Source: Lachnospiraceae bacterium
GTDB taxonomy: Bacteria; Bacillota; Clostridia; Lachnospirales; Lachnospiraceae
Length of the DNA stretch: 47,962 bases
Direction of reading: 5' to 3'
Assembly (NCBI GenBank): GCA_029007885.1
Contig: JAQXIR010000139.1
Coordinates: 1 to 47,962 of the forward strand
The notes beneath the pieces were generated by a model. The model had not been told where the DNA came from. It saw only the letters and a list, made by a program, of their open reading frames with translations, and did no database searches. This document shows positions 1 to 9,213 of the stretch, piece by piece. Numbering within the stretch: position 1 is the first letter of the stretch; each line of letters begins with the position of its first letter. The position numbers and the translations under genes are program-made.

Positions 1-422
1 ATTTTACAAATCATGGTTGCCAAAAACAAAATCATTGCAATTTTGGCAATTTCTGCCGGCTGTACGGAAATACCAATCCGCAGCCATCTTCTTGCTCCGT
101 TTGCTTCATAACCAAGAGGTGTCAGTACCAGCAGAATCAGAAGTGCCGACACAAAATAACCGATGACAGCAAATCGTTCCCAGAAATGATACGGTATATT
201 GGCTACTACAATCATCATAATAAGACCAAGTGCCGTTGAACGTGCTTGTCGTTTTAAATAAAAAGCCGGATCATTTTTTAAAGCTGCCGTAATGGATGCT
301 TCATAAGAACTTGTAGAGTATACCATAATCAGTCCGAAGCCCAGCAAAAACAGAACAATAAATATTAAACTATAGTCAATATAATAATCCGAAGATCCTT
401 TTGTCTTCCTTGAGGTTTTCAA
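1..422 (-). CDS. ftsW: FtsW/SpoVE-type peptidoglycan glycosyltransferase, partial
   Basis: SEDS-family integral membrane protein that polymerises lipid II at the septum or in the spore. Only the first ~140 residues are inside the window; the gene runs off the left edge. The translation begins at a TTG codon (422-420) and shows a first membrane helix followed by MVYSTSS, the family signature DPAFYLKRQ, further hydrophobic helices, and NGARRWLRIG...QPAEIAKI, which is typical of FtsW/SpoVE/RodA. It starts 22 bases after the murD stop, so it is co-transcribed with the dcw cluster. FtsW and SpoVE cannot be separated from this fragment; the position after murD fits either. The TTG start is chosen because the only nearby ATG frames are closed. 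Confidence 0.88.
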   Translation of the reverse strand, partial: MKTSRKTKGSSDYYIDYSLIFIVLFLLGFGLIMVYSTSSYEASITAALKNDPAFYLKRQARSTALGLIMMIVVANIPYHFWERFAVIGYFVSALLILLVLTPLGYEANGARRWLRIGISVQPAEIAKIAMILFLATMICK

Positions 423-444
423 ATATATCCCATACCTTTCTGCA

Positions 445-1806
445 TTACTCTTCCATTTTCATAACCAGTTCTTTAAACATCTTTCCACGCACTTCATAGT
501 TTGGGAACATTCCCCAGCTTGCACATGCAGGTGATAAAAGGACCGCATCTCCGGGAATGGCTTTGCTTGCACAAATTTCTACTGCCTCTTGCAGGCTGTC
601 TGCCATAATGATATTGTCAAATCCATGCTTTCTGGCACATGCGGCAATTTTATCCCGCGTCTGTCCCAGCAATACAAGATATTTTACTTTTCCTTCAAAA
701 CTCTCAATCCACTCATCATACGTACTCTGTTTGTCATACCCTCCACCGATTAAAACAGTCGGTCGGGTCATCGCTTTAATTCCTCTGATGGCCGCATCGG
801 GATTCGTTCCTTTCGAATCGTTATAATAGTCTACTCCCCGCTTGGTTGCAACATATTCGATTCTATGTTCTACCGCACGAAATTCTTTTACCGTATGTAA
901 AATTGATTCCATCGGTACACCAAAGGCTGTTGTCATTGCGATTGCTGCCATAACGTTTTCCACATTGTGGATTCCAAGTAATTTCATGTCATGAATATTA
1001 AGAAGCTGTTTCACGTTTCCGTCCGTTGCCCGGCAAATAACATCATCCTTCAAAAAATAGCCGTTCTCAAGTTCTCTTTTTGAGGAAAACCAGATTACCG
1101 TCGCCGGACATTTTCCCTGAAACTCCCCGGCATATGGATCTTCATAGTTTAAAATGCAATAATCCTCTTTTGTCTGGTTTTTTGTAATAGATTCTTTCAC
1201 CGCAACATAGTTTTCCATCGTATGGTGGCGATTCAAATGATCCGGTGTAATATTTAAAATTGCTGATATATGTGGTTTAAAATCCTGTATTGTCTCAAGT
1301 TGGAAACTGCTGATCTCCGCCACCGTAACAGAATCTTTTGAGGTGCTTAGGACTTCTTTTGTATAAGCATTTCCGATATTTCCTACCACAAAAACGTTTT
1401 TGAGGTAATCTTCCATGATTTTTCCGGTCAGTGCCGTTGTAGTTGTCTTGCCGTTTGTACCGGTAATTGCAATCAGTCTGCCTTGTTCAAACCGGTAAGC
1501 AAGTTCAATTTCTCCGATTACATTCCATCCCCGCGCACGAAATTCTTCCACAAAATCTGCATCGCACGGAACTCCCGGGCTCAACACGGCAAAAGCAATT
1601 TCATCGCCGATTTCTTTTGGAAGTGTTCCCAATATTATTTCGCAATCTGCACTTTGCGGCAGTTTCTTATAAATTTCCTCTTTTTGAAGATTTTCATTTG
1701 TATCAAATAAAATCGGTCTTGCACCCGCTTTACACAAAAGTTGTGCTGCTCCGATTCCACTGATTCCGCATCCCGCAACAAGAACACGTTTTCCTTTCAG
1801 ATCCAT
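445..1806 (-). CDS. murD: UDP-N-acetylmuramoyl-L-alanine--D-glutamate ligase MurD
   Basis: Cytoplasmic Mur ligase adding D-glutamate to UDP-MurNAc-L-Ala with ATP. The 453-residue protein has an N-terminal UDP-binding Rossmann domain (VLVAGCGISGIG near residues 8-19), the ATP P-loop GTNGKTTTT at 116-124, the central Mur ligase motif NITPDHLNRH, and a C-terminal domain with YNDSKGTNPDAA and SPACASWGMF, all diagnostic of MurD. Its length is normal for the family. A GAGGAG ribosome binding site precedes the ATG. It lies 27 bases after the upstream PBP gene and just before ftsW, as in the dcw clusters of Firmicutes, except that mraY, normally directly upstream of murD, is absent here. Confidence 0.96.
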   Translation of the reverse strand: MDLKGKRVLVAGCGISGIGAAQLLCKAGARPILFDTNENLQKEEIYKKLPQSADCEIILGTLPKEIGDEIAFAVLSPGVPCDADFVEEFRARGWNVIGEIELAYRFEQGRLIAITGTNGKTTTTALTGKIMEDYLKNVFVVGNIGNAYTKEVLSTSKDSVTVAEISSFQLETIQDFKPHISAILNITPDHLNRHHTMENYVAVKESITKNQTKEDYCILNYEDPYAGEFQGKCPATVIWFSSKRELENGYFLKDDVICRATDGNVKQLLNIHDMKLLGIHNVENVMAAIAMTTAFGVPMESILHTVKEFRAVEHRIEYVATKRGVDYYNDSKGTNPDAAIRGIKAMTRPTVLIGGGYDKQSTYDEWIESFEGKVKYLVLLGQTRDKIAACARKHGFDNIIMADSLQEAVEICASKAIPGDAVLLSPACASWGMFPNYEVRGKMFKELVMKMEE

Positions 1807-1833
1807 TCGTCTGTTCTCCTCTGCTTATTAAAT

Positions 1834-3591
1834 CTATTTTCGTTGTTCATTATAATCCATTCCTTCTAAATAAGGAAGAATATTTTCAAAAAGCTGTCTC
1901 ACAATTGGTGCTGCAATCGTTCCGCCATAGTACGTTCCTTTCGGCTTATTGATGATTGCAAGTGCCAAAACCTGCGGATTATCTGCCGGTGCAAACCCAA
2001 GGAAAGACGAAATATAGATGCCCCTCCCTCTTGGCAGTGTTTCACTTGTTGCCGTCTTACCACCGACGCGATATCCCTCTACATAGCCGTTTTTTCCACT
2101 GCCGTTTTCCACGACCTGTTCTAATATCATTCTTAACGTCTCACTTGTTTCTTCCGTTAATATTTGTTCCTTTTCTTCATAACGATACACTTTTTTTGTC
2201 TGATTATCGGTATCGGTCGTTTTAACCGCAAAGTGTGGGGTAATGCGTTTTCCACCATTAATCAGGGAAGAAACTGTAGTTGCAAGTTGTATCGGCGTTA
2301 CCTGAAATGACTGTCCAAACGAAATAGTTGCCAGTTCAACCAATCCGATATTTTCCTCTTTATGCATGATTGTCGATGCTTCTCCCGGAAGGTCAATTCC
2401 CGTTTTCTGTAATAGCCCAAACTTTTCAAAATACGAATAATATTTTTCCGTTCCAAGCCGAAGTCCCACCGAGACAAAAACCGGATTGCAGGAATTCATT
2501 GTCCCCTGAATAAACGTTTCACTTCCGTGCCCGCCTCTTTTATGACATCTTATCCTGCGGTCTTCTACCACAATAAATCCCGGACAGGAAAAAGAATCCT
2601 TTGTTGTTACAACCCCTTCTTCCAATCCCGCAGCGGCTGTTATTATTTTAAATACAGATCCCGGCTCATAGGTATCGTTAATACAACCGTTTCGCCACAT
2701 TTTGTTAAGGGCATCCTGTATCTCCTTATTATCCATTTCTGACGTGTCTGCCGAAATACTGTCAACACCTTCCTTTAATGTATACGGATCATTTAAATCA
2801 AATTCCGGCACATTGACCATTGCCATGATTTCTCCGTTTTGCGGGTTCATAACAATAATGCTGACACTTTCCGCTTCTTTCGTAGCCATTGCCTGTCGTG
2901 CAAGTTGTGTCGCATATTCCTGTATGTTGATATCCAAACTGATACAGAGATTTTCTCCGTCTTTCGGTTCAAGCCGTTCTTCTCCTTTTTCAGCTATTTC
3001 AACACCCCTTGCATCGGTATAAGTCAGAATCGTTCCGCCTTCTCCTTGCAGAACATCATCATACTCCACCTCAAGTCCAATAATTCCCTGGTTATCTCCT
3101 CCCGTGAATCCCAATGCCTTAGATGCCAGACTCCCGTATGGATAATACCTCTTATAATCTTCGTCTACTTTTATTCCGTCCAGATTTGCAGCACGAATTT
3201 CATCACCGATTTCCTTTTCAACGTTACTCTTTATCTTTTCAATGGAAGATACTTTCTTCACTCTTTTTTCCACATACTCTTTTGACAATCCAAGTTTTGT
3301 ACTAAGAAGTTCTACAACCTTTTCGGGTTCCTTAATCTGACTGTGAATCACGGAAATATTGCATACGGTTTTATTATCGGCCAGAATTTTCCCTGTTGCG
3401 TCAATGATTTTTCCACGTTTTGCTTTAATCTTGCGTTCTCTTTGATGCAGGTCTTCCGCCTTTTGTGTGTAATACTCCGATTTATTGACCATCAGATAGG
3501 TAAGACGAATGGTAAGTCCCAAGAATAAGAGCGTACAAATCAGGGTCAGAATAACGACTTTTTTTCGATAGCGCGTCTTATTTTTTAACAT
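1834..3591 (-). CDS. Class B penicillin-binding protein (SpoVD/FtsI-like) with KTA variant
   Basis: Monofunctional transpeptidase cross-linking peptidoglycan at the septum or in the spore cortex. One N-terminal membrane anchor (about residues 12-34), a PBP dimerisation domain and a transpeptidase domain are visible. The catalytic SxxK is SVFK (Ser ~312) and the SxN motif is SCN (~367). The third motif, normally KTG, reads K-T-A (512-514, Ala codon at 2052-2050), followed by TSE. There is no C-terminal PASTA domain, unlike Bacillus SpoVD. An ATG lies four codons upstream (3603), but ATGAGG is a good ribosome binding site for the ATG at 3591, so I use that one. As the second of two tandem PBPs it sits in the spoVD position. 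Assignment to SpoVD rather than FtsI is by position only. Confidence 0.9.
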   Translation of the reverse strand: MLKNKTRYRKKVVILTLICTLLFLGLTIRLTYLMVNKSEYYTQKAEDLHQRERKIKAKRGKIIDATGKILADNKTVCNISVIHSQIKEPEKVVELLSTKLGLSKEYVEKRVKKVSSIEKIKSNVEKEIGDEIRAANLDGIKVDEDYKRYYPYGSLASKALGFTGGDNQGIIGLEVEYDDVLQGEGGTILTYTDARGVEIAEKGEERLEPKDGENLCISLDINIQEYATQLARQAMATKEAESVSIIVMNPQNGEIMAMVNVPEFDLNDPYTLKEGVDSISADTSEMDNKEIQDALNKMWRNGCINDTYEPGSVFKIITAAAGLEEGVVTTKDSFSCPGFIVVEDRRIRCHKRGGHGSETFIQGTMNSCNPVFVSVGLRLGTEKYYSYFEKFGLLQKTGIDLPGEASTIMHKEENIGLVELATISFGQSFQVTPIQLATTVSSLINGGKRITPHFAVKTTDTDNQTKKVYRYEEKEQILTEETSETLRMILEQVVENGSGKNGYVEGYRVGGKTATSETLPRGRGIYISSFLGFAPADNPQVLALAIINKPKGTYYGGTIAAPIVRQLFENILPYLEGMDYNEQRK

Positions 3592-3659
3592 AAGAAACCT
3601 CATAAAACATATTAATATACTTTATTACAAGTTTTATGAGGTTATTCATTTCCTATTAT

Positions 3660-5867
3660 TTATTCCGTAGAGTCTTCTTTTTGCGGATCCCCCGTAGACG
3701 GATTTAGCAGGTTGCCTGTCAATGGTGCCGTATCCACATCATCACTATTCTTTTCATCCTCACTTATAGGGGTTGAAGACGTCGTGTCACCTCCGTTTGA
3801 AATAACATTGCCGTTTTCATCCAATGGAAGTCCCTCTTCTGAGATGCTTGTTTCTTCTTCCTCTTCCTGTGTCGTTTCTTCCTCTTCTGTATTAGCCTTC
3901 TTAATGGTAATATCCAATGCCTCGAGTTCTGATTTTTCACTTTCCGAAAGTTCTTCTGTCATATAGATATTTAAATACGGCAGTACTTCCGTCAAAATAT
4001 TGCGTACAATCCTCGTTGCAAACTTTGCATCATCCTGATAAGTAACATTTGGTCTGTCTACTACAACATAAATGCCAATCTGCGGGTTATCTGCCGGCGC
4101 ATATCCCATGAAAGAAACAACATAATTCATCTTATCACGCGGAATGGTTTCCGCCGTTCCCGTTTTACCGCCAATAGCATAACCGGCAGGTCTTGCAGTC
4201 TTTCCGGTACCGTTTGTAACAACGCCGTTGCAGTACTCAACAATTTTTGCACTGGTTTGTGTCGATACTGTTTGTTTTAATACGCGCGGACTGATATCTT
4301 TTACAATGCTTCCGTCTGAAGCGGTAATTCTGCTCACAACATGCGGTTCATAGTAATATCCGCCATTCACCAAAGAGGAAAAAGCAGAAATCATCTGTAT
4401 CATTGTTACATTAAATCCCTGTCCGAAGGTTGATGTGGCAAGTTCCGTCTCTCCCATGTTGCTTTCATTAAATACAACGGTAGCCGTTCTTGCTTCTCCC
4501 GCCAGATCAATATTGGTCTTTAATCCAAAGTTAAATTTATTTTGATATTCCAGAAAAACATCTTTTCCGATTTGTCTTCCCATTAACATGAGAGCCACGT
4601 TACAGGATTGCTCGATTGACTGTTGCACCGTCAAAGTTCCATCTCCGCCGTTTCGATAATTGTGGCACTTGATATCATGGTCTCCGACATGCAATTGTCC
4701 GTTACAGGTATAATATTCATTCCCTGTCATTTTACCGGATTCCAGACCGGCCGCAACCGTAAACGGTTTCGCGGTAGAACCCGGTTCATAGGTACTGGCA
4801 ATACAATAATTTTTCCATAAGTTATTCAGATTTTGATAAACCACGTTTTCATCCGTAAGTACTTCGTCAATGTTTTCCTCGGTAATCACCGTTCCCTCTT
4901 CGGTTAATTTCCCGTTTTCATTCAACAATTTACTGCCGATTAAAGCCTGTGTATTGCGTGTGTCATTCAGATTAAAATTCGGATAACTTGCCATTGCAAG
5001 TACATCACCGCTGTTGACATCCATAATAATACAACCAACATTGTTCGCACCATTGCCGGTTCTGACATTGTTCTTATATTCTTCATTATACTGATAGAGA
5101 TATTTTTCTACTATTGCCTGGATATTGGCGTCAATTGTTGTCACAATATTATAACCGTCTGTTGCCGCAATCGTTGTTCTCTCCAATGTGGAATCATCGT
5201 TTAGATACCCATACTCTCTTCCGTTAATTCCATTTAACGTGTCATTATAATATGCTTCCAATCCAATTGATGCCGTATTATCTTTTCCTGCAAATCCAAT
5301 CACGTCACAGGCAAGTTCGTTATTCGGATAAACTCTTTTATACTCTTCCTCAAACCAGACCCCTGCAATATTCGGATTTTCCTTTTTATCATTCTGCATC
5401 TGCACAAACGGACTGATTTCATCATACGATAACTGCTTAAGTACCACATAGTATTGAGAAGTGGGATTCTCTGAAATGTAAGTACGTGCCGCTCCCTCAT
5501 CAAATTCAGGAAAACATGATTTTAATGCCGCTATCGTCGGTTCCAGGTAGGACTCTTCCTGTAGCAGGTTTTTGCAGTCTATAATCAGATTGTATACCTT
5601 TTCGCTTGCTGCCAATTTAATTCCTTTTGCATCAAGAATATCTCCTCTTTTGAACGGTATCGTTGTACTTTCATACTGCTGCTGGCTCAAAATCTGCTTT
5701 TTATATTGTTCGCCGTTTTCTTTATTAATCATAATTAAACGAACACTTAATCCGACGAAAGCCAGTAGTATCAAGGCAAACAATACTACCAGCTTCTTCT
5801 GCATTTTCATTGTAAATTTATTTTTCTGTTGGTTGCCGCTTGCGGCATATTTTTCTTTCTTTTTCAA
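3660..5867 (-). CDS. Class B penicillin-binding protein 2 (PbpB/FtsI-like) with acidic tail
   Basis: Septal transpeptidase paired with FtsW. It has an N-terminal membrane helix, a dimerisation domain, and a transpeptidase domain with STAK (Ser ~364), SCN (~421) and KTG (~568). After the catalytic domain comes an unusual extracellular tail of about 100 residues rich in Glu, Ser and Thr. The frame stays open to a TTG at 5900 inside ftsL. A second TTG at 5867, preceded at good spacing by TGGGAG directly after the ftsL stop, is the better start, with translation coupled to ftsL. It lies in the pbpB position of the Bacillus order mraZ-rsmH-ftsL-pbpB-spoVD. Its division role is inferred from context. 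Confidence 0.9.
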   Translation of the reverse strand: MKKKEKYAASGNQQKNKFTMKMQKKLVVLFALILLAFVGLSVRLIMINKENGEQYKKQILSQQQYESTTIPFKRGDILDAKGIKLAASEKVYNLIIDCKNLLQEESYLEPTIAALKSCFPEFDEGAARTYISENPTSQYYVVLKQLSYDEISPFVQMQNDKKENPNIAGVWFEEEYKRVYPNNELACDVIGFAGKDNTASIGLEAYYNDTLNGINGREYGYLNDDSTLERTTIAATDGYNIVTTIDANIQAIVEKYLYQYNEEYKNNVRTGNGANNVGCIIMDVNSGDVLAMASYPNFNLNDTRNTQALIGSKLLNENGKLTEEGTVITEENIDEVLTDENVVYQNLNNLWKNYCIASTYEPGSTAKPFTVAAGLESGKMTGNEYYTCNGQLHVGDHDIKCHNYRNGGDGTLTVQQSIEQSCNVALMLMGRQIGKDVFLEYQNKFNFGLKTNIDLAGEARTATVVFNESNMGETELATSTFGQGFNVTMIQMISAFSSLVNGGYYYEPHVVSRITASDGSIVKDISPRVLKQTVSTQTSAKIVEYCNGVVTNGTGKTARPAGYAIGGKTGTAETIPRDKMNYVVSFMGYAPADNPQIGIYVVVDRPNVTYQDDAKFATRIVRNILTEVLPYLNIYMTEELSESEKSELEALDITIKKANTEEEETTQEEEEETSISEEGLPLDENGNVISNGGDTTSSTPISEDEKNSDDVDTAPLTGNLLNPSTGDPQKEDSTE

Positions 5868-5880
5868 CGCTCTGCTCCCA

Positions 5881-6363
5881 TCATTGCGGCAACTTTCCAA
5901 GTTGTCTTACATAGTCGCTGCCTTCGCCCGAAATTTCAACAACCTGTCCTTCTTTTGCATATGACATTCCGAGTTCTTCCACTGCAATCCTCTTGATTTC
6001 TGCCATATCAATAGAACTGTTAATTCTTTCCAGTTTTTCATCATTAGATAATCTTAAATCATTCAATTCACTTTCCAATGCTGCCACTTGCTTGATACTT
6101 ACCGTAAGTTGTGCCTGCATCTGAAGATAGCCAATAATGATAATTCCGGCAACCACAAGCGCAACCGAAAGAAACATAACATAGGAAAGATTCATATAAC
6201 GTGCCCGGTCCCGATTCTTTCTGACAGCCTTATTTACCTTTTTAGGTGGTCTTTGCAATTCTCTTACCGGATCGGCTACTCTGACAACATTCCCGTCTAT
6301 GTAAGAGCTTCTTCTGTATGAAGTTTGTCTGTTTGTCTTTCGTCTTCCCTGACTCTGATTCAT
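5881..6363 (-). CDS. ftsL: Cell division protein FtsL-like
   Basis: Bitopic division protein; FtsL with DivIC/FtsB links FtsI/FtsW to the divisome. The ~160-residue product has a basic cytoplasmic N-terminus (Arg/Lys-rich to ~65), one membrane helix (about 70-92) and a short extracellular coiled-coil region with heptad-like leucines (VAALESELNDLRLSNDEKLERI). FtsL proteins have very little conserved sequence, so the call rests on topology, size and position between rsmH and the PBP genes. AGGAG lies nine bases before the ATG at 6363; an in-frame TTG two codons earlier is too close to it. The cytoplasmic part is longer than in Bacillus FtsL. Confidence 0.82.
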   Translation of the reverse strand: MNQSQGRRKTNRQTSYRRSSYIDGNVVRVADPVRELQRPPKKVNKAVRKNRDRARYMNLSYVMFLSVALVVAGIIIIGYLQMQAQLTVSIKQVAALESELNDLRLSNDEKLERINSSIDMAEIKRIAVEELGMSYAKEGQVVEISGEGSDYVRQLGKLPQ

Positions 6364-6380
6364 TGACAATTGCTCCTGTC

Positions 6381-7313
6381 TTAATATTTTTCAAAAATAC
6401 GAAGTTTCGCACTTTTCGCTCTTGTATTTAAATTTCTTTCTTCTTCTCCCGGTAATACGGGTTTTTTTGTAATCACTTTTCCAAGAGGCTTTTTCCCGCA
6501 TACACAAATCGGAAATTCCGGAGGGCATGTACAAGGATTCTCATTTTTTCGAAATGCCGATTTTACAATTCTGTCCTCTAATGAGTGAAACGTTATGATA
6601 CAAAGCCTTCCGCCCGGGTTCAAAAGGTGAACCATCATGTCCATGGAATCCCGTAACACGTCAAGTTCTTTGTTGCATTCTATCCGGATTGCCTGAAATG
6701 TCTTTTTGGAAGGATGTCCGTTTGTTCGCATTTTTGCCGGAATGGATGCTTTGATTATCTCATTTAGCTGAAATGTTGTCTTTATTTCTCCGTTTTTCCG
6801 TTCCGCCACAATGTGTTTTGCGATATTCTGTGCAAACTGTTCCTCTCCATAATCCCTGATAATCCGGAACAAATCTCTTTCCGAATAAGTGTTTACAATC
6901 TCTTTTGCGGAAAGAGTCTGACGCCTATCCATCCTCATATCAAGATCCGTATCATATTTATAGGAAAATCCTCTTTCCAGCGTATCCAGTTGATAGGAGG
7001 ACACTCCCAAATCAAGCAGAATTCCATCAACTTTTTCAACAGACAAATCTTTTAACACCTGTTCCATATTACAGTAGTTACTTCTAACAATTGTCACCTT
7101 TGAAGAAAACTCATTAAGCCGTTCTTTTGCTGCTGTAATTGCTGCATCATCCTGATCGATTCCAATCAGTCTTCCTTTATCAGAAAGCCTCTTACAAATC
7201 TCGTAAGAATGACCTGCCCCTCCAAGTGTCCCGTCTACATAGATACCATCCGGAATAATATGCAAGCCGTCTATTGTTTCTTCTAAGAGTACAGATTTGT
7301 GATGAAATTCCAT
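6381..7313 (-). CDS. rsmH: 16S rRNA (cytosine(1402)-N(4))-methyltransferase RsmH (MraW)
   Basis: SAM-dependent methylation of N4 of C1402 in 16S rRNA, in the P site. The start [12 protein letters not shown], the SAM loop [22 protein letters not shown], the catalytic-region motif [21 protein letters not shown] and the C-terminal [12 protein letters not shown] are all RsmH signatures. A Cys-containing segment ([13 protein letters not shown]) near the C-terminus is usual for the family. Six codons upstream another ATG pair exists (7331), but GGAGAAGAAAG spaces correctly to the ATG at 7313, which also gives the conserved N-terminus. It follows mraZ by 18 bases. Confidence 0.96.
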   Translation of the reverse strand: MEFHHKSVLLEETIDGLHIIPDGIYVDGTLGGAGHSYEICKRLSDKGRLIGIDQDDAAITAAKERLNEFSSKVTIVRSNYCNMEQVLKDLSVEKVDGILLDLGVSSYQLDTLERGFSYKYDTDLDMRMDRRQTLSAKEIVNTYSERDLFRIIRDYGEEQFAQNIAKHIVAERKNGEIKTTFQLNEIIKASIPAKMRTNGHPSKKTFQAIRIECNKELDVLRDSMDMMVHLLNPGGRLCIITFHSLEDRIVKSAFRKNENPCTCPPEFPICVCGKKPLGKVITKKPVLPGEEERNLNTRAKSAKLRIFEKY

Positions 7314-7331
7314 CTTTCTTCTCCGCATCAA

Positions 7332-7763
7332 CTAAATACTTAATCCAAGGTCTGCCATATGTTCGGCAATTCCTTCCACATCCTGGTAATCGGCAGATTC
7401 GTTCCAACGCTCCTTACTCCAGACTTCTACTCTGTTTCCGACACCGATAAGTGCCACATCCTTTTCCAATGCTGCGAAATCACGTAAGACGGCCGGTATC
7501 AGAATTCTCCCCTGCTTGTCAACTTCCACGCTTGCTGCTCCGGCAAGGAAAAATCGAACGAACTGTCTTGCATCTTTATTGGTAATCGGCAGTGATTTCA
7601 GTTTTTCTTCGAATACAGTCCACTCTTTTGTGTCATACACGAACAGACAGCCATCTAATCCTTTTGTAACAACAAATTCATCCCCGAGACTTTCCCGGAA
7701 TTTTGAAGGAATAATCAGTCTGCCTTTTGGATCGATTGTATGATTGTATTCTCCCATAAACAT
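7332..7763 (-). CDS. mraZ: Transcriptional regulator MraZ
   Basis: Small DNA-binding protein with two AbrB-like MraZ domains that forms a ring and binds direct repeats in its own promoter to control the dcw operon. Both signature repeats are present: [20 protein letters not shown] at the N-terminus and [19 protein letters not shown] in the second half. The frame is open to a TTG at 7781, but the ATG at 7763 gives the conserved MFMGEYNH start and has AGGTGA upstream. It is the first gene of the cluster, and four matching operator repeats lie 45-80 bases upstream, which supports autoregulation. Confidence 0.96.
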   Translation of the reverse strand: MFMGEYNHTIDPKGRLIIPSKFRESLGDEFVVTKGLDGCLFVYDTKEWTVFEEKLKSLPITNKDARQFVRFFLAGAASVEVDKQGRILIPAVLRDFAALEKDVALIGVGNRVEVWSKERWNESADYQDVEGIAEHMADLGLSI

Positions 7764-7806
7764 CACAATCACCTGCCCCAAAATGGTCTGTCACGGAAAG
7801 TAATTT

Positions 7807-7843
7807 ACCACTTTATACCACTTGCTACCACTTTCCACCACTT
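7807..7843 (-). promoter_or_regulatory. MraZ-box operator: four AAGTGGT repeats
   Basis: On the minus strand the heptamer AAGTGGT occurs four times at an exact 10-base period (7843-7837, 7833-7827, 7823-7817, 7813-7807). MraZ is known to bind such 10-bp-spaced GTGG-type repeats in front of its own gene. The array begins about two bases downstream of the predicted transcription start, so bound MraZ would block initiation or escape. Confidence 0.9.
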
Positions 7844-7851
7844 TTAACCCT

Positions 7852-7880
7852 ATTTTATCCCATTTATGATAGGAATGCAA
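7852..7880 (-). promoter_or_regulatory. Promoter of the dcw cluster (Pmra)
   Basis: Minus-strand -35 TTGCAT (7880-7875), 17-base spacer, -10 TAAAAT (7857-7852). The predicted start near 7845 falls at the first MraZ repeat, leaving a leader of about 80 bases before mraZ. Confidence 0.8.
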
Positions 7881-7891
7881 GCAAAAACGCG

Positions 7892-7932
7892 AAAAAAACG
7901 CACATTACAAAATCTTGTAATGCGCGTTTTTT
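7892..7932 (-). terminator. Rho-independent terminator after ychF
   Basis: A stem made from CATTACAA and TTGTAATG, extended by ACGC/GCGT with one mismatch, has a T-run on both sides (7892-7898 on the complement, 7927-7932 on the plus strand). It separates ychF from the mra promoter and could act on either strand. Confidence 0.85.
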
Positions 7933-7983
7933 ATGCCTTCATAGATGTTGTAGATATGTACTTTTTATGTACAATATCTAGTT

Positions 7984-9081
7984 TTATACATTGAATCGGA
8001 ACAGAATCACATCTCCGTCTTTCACGACATATTCCTTTCCTTCCATTCCGACAAGCCCCTTTTCTCTCGCTGCTGAAAGAGAACCCTGCTCTAATAAATC
8101 TTTATAATTCACAACTTCTGCTTTTATAAAGCCTCGTTCAAAGTCCGTATGAATTTTTCCGGCTGCCTGCGGCGCTTTCGTTCCAACCTTAATGGTCCAT
8201 GCCCGTGTTTCATCTTCTCCCGCCGTCAGGAAACTGATTAAGCCAAGCAATTTATAACTTGCTTTAATCAACTTCTCCAATCCGGACTCCTGCAGTCCCA
8301 GGTCTTCCAAAAACATGGCTTTTTCTTCTTCATCCAGTTCGGAAATTTCTTGTTCAATCTGAGCGCAGATTACAAACACTTCGCTGTTTGTCGTTGCTGC
8401 ATATTCTCTTACTTCCTGCACTCCTCTATTAGAGTTGCCATCATCGGCAAGATCATCTTCGGATACATTTGCCGCGTAAATAACAGGCTTGGCTGTCAAA
8501 AGGTTATAGGAAGCAAACAAAGCCTGCTCATCCTCATCCTCTGTTTTAAAAAGCATCGCCGGTTTTCCATCTTCAAGCATCCCCTTAATTTGTTTTAACA
8601 GATTCAATTCTTTTGCTGCCGTTTTATCCATTCTTGCAGCCTTTTCCACCTTCGCAATTCTTCTTTCCAATATCTCAATGTCGGAAAAAATCAGTTCAAG
8701 GTTGATGGTTTCAATATCACGAAGCGGATTGATATTTCCATCCACATGGATAACGTTCGGATCTTCAAAGCACCGTACCACATGCACATTGGCATCCACT
8801 TCTCTAATATTACTCAAAAACTGGTTTCCTAGTCCTTCGCCTTTGGAAGCACCTTTAACCAGTCCGGCAATATCAACGAATTCTATCACTGCGGGGGTTA
8901 CTTTTTTAGAATGATACATATCGCCTAAAAGTTTTAACCTGAAATCCGGTACTGTTACAATTCCGATGTTTGGATCTATCGTGCAGAACGGATAATTTGC
9001 AGATTCTGCTCCCGCTTTTGTAAGTGAATTGAATAATGTACTTTTTCCTACATTTGGAAGTCCGACGATTCCTAGTTTCAT
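7984..9081 (-). CDS. ychF: Redox-regulated ATPase/GTPase YchF (OLA1 family)
   Basis: Obg-related P-loop NTPase that binds ribosomes and prefers ATP. Features in order: P-loop GLPNVGKST near residue 9, switch region NYPFCTIDPN, G3 DIAGLVKGASKGEG, the non-canonical G4 element NVSE (replacing NKxD, the basis of ATP preference in this family), a helical insertion, and a C-terminal TGS domain. The length of 365 residues is typical. The frame is open to 9162, but the extra residues derive from the flanking mobile-element repeat; ATG 9081, with AAGGAG nine bases upstream, gives the conserved MKLGIVGLPNVG start. The whole leader runs through the transposase unit, including a likely promoter inside it. 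Confidence 0.96.
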   Translation of the reverse strand: MKLGIVGLPNVGKSTLFNSLTKAGAESANYPFCTIDPNIGIVTVPDFRLKLLGDMYHSKKVTPAVIEFVDIAGLVKGASKGEGLGNQFLSNIREVDANVHVVRCFEDPNVIHVDGNINPLRDIETINLELIFSDIEILERRIAKVEKAARMDKTAAKELNLLKQIKGMLEDGKPAMLFKTEDEDEQALFASYNLLTAKPVIYAANVSEDDLADDGNSNRGVQEVREYAATTNSEVFVICAQIEQEISELDEEEKAMFLEDLGLQESGLEKLIKASYKLLGLISFLTAGEDETRAWTIKVGTKAPQAAGKIHTDFERGFIKAEVVNYKDLLEQGSLSAAREKGLVGMEGKEYVVKDGDVILFRFNV

Positions 9082-9100
9082 TTTGTATATTCTCCTTTGC

Positions 9101-9122
9101 TTGGGGACGTTTCTTTTGCCAC
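9101..9122 (+). repeat. Left inverted repeat of the transposase unit
   Basis: Twenty-two bases matching the complement of 10211-10232 with one mismatch. It begins immediately upstream of the AAGGAG box of ychF (9092-9097 on the complement). Confidence 0.85.
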
Positions 9123-9213
9123 TACCAGCGCCTTTTGCCACGCTATTTCTTGCATTCCCCAAAATATTTCTTATTAATTCTTTGTTATCTTATAAAAAAG
9201 ATAGGACGTGTAA

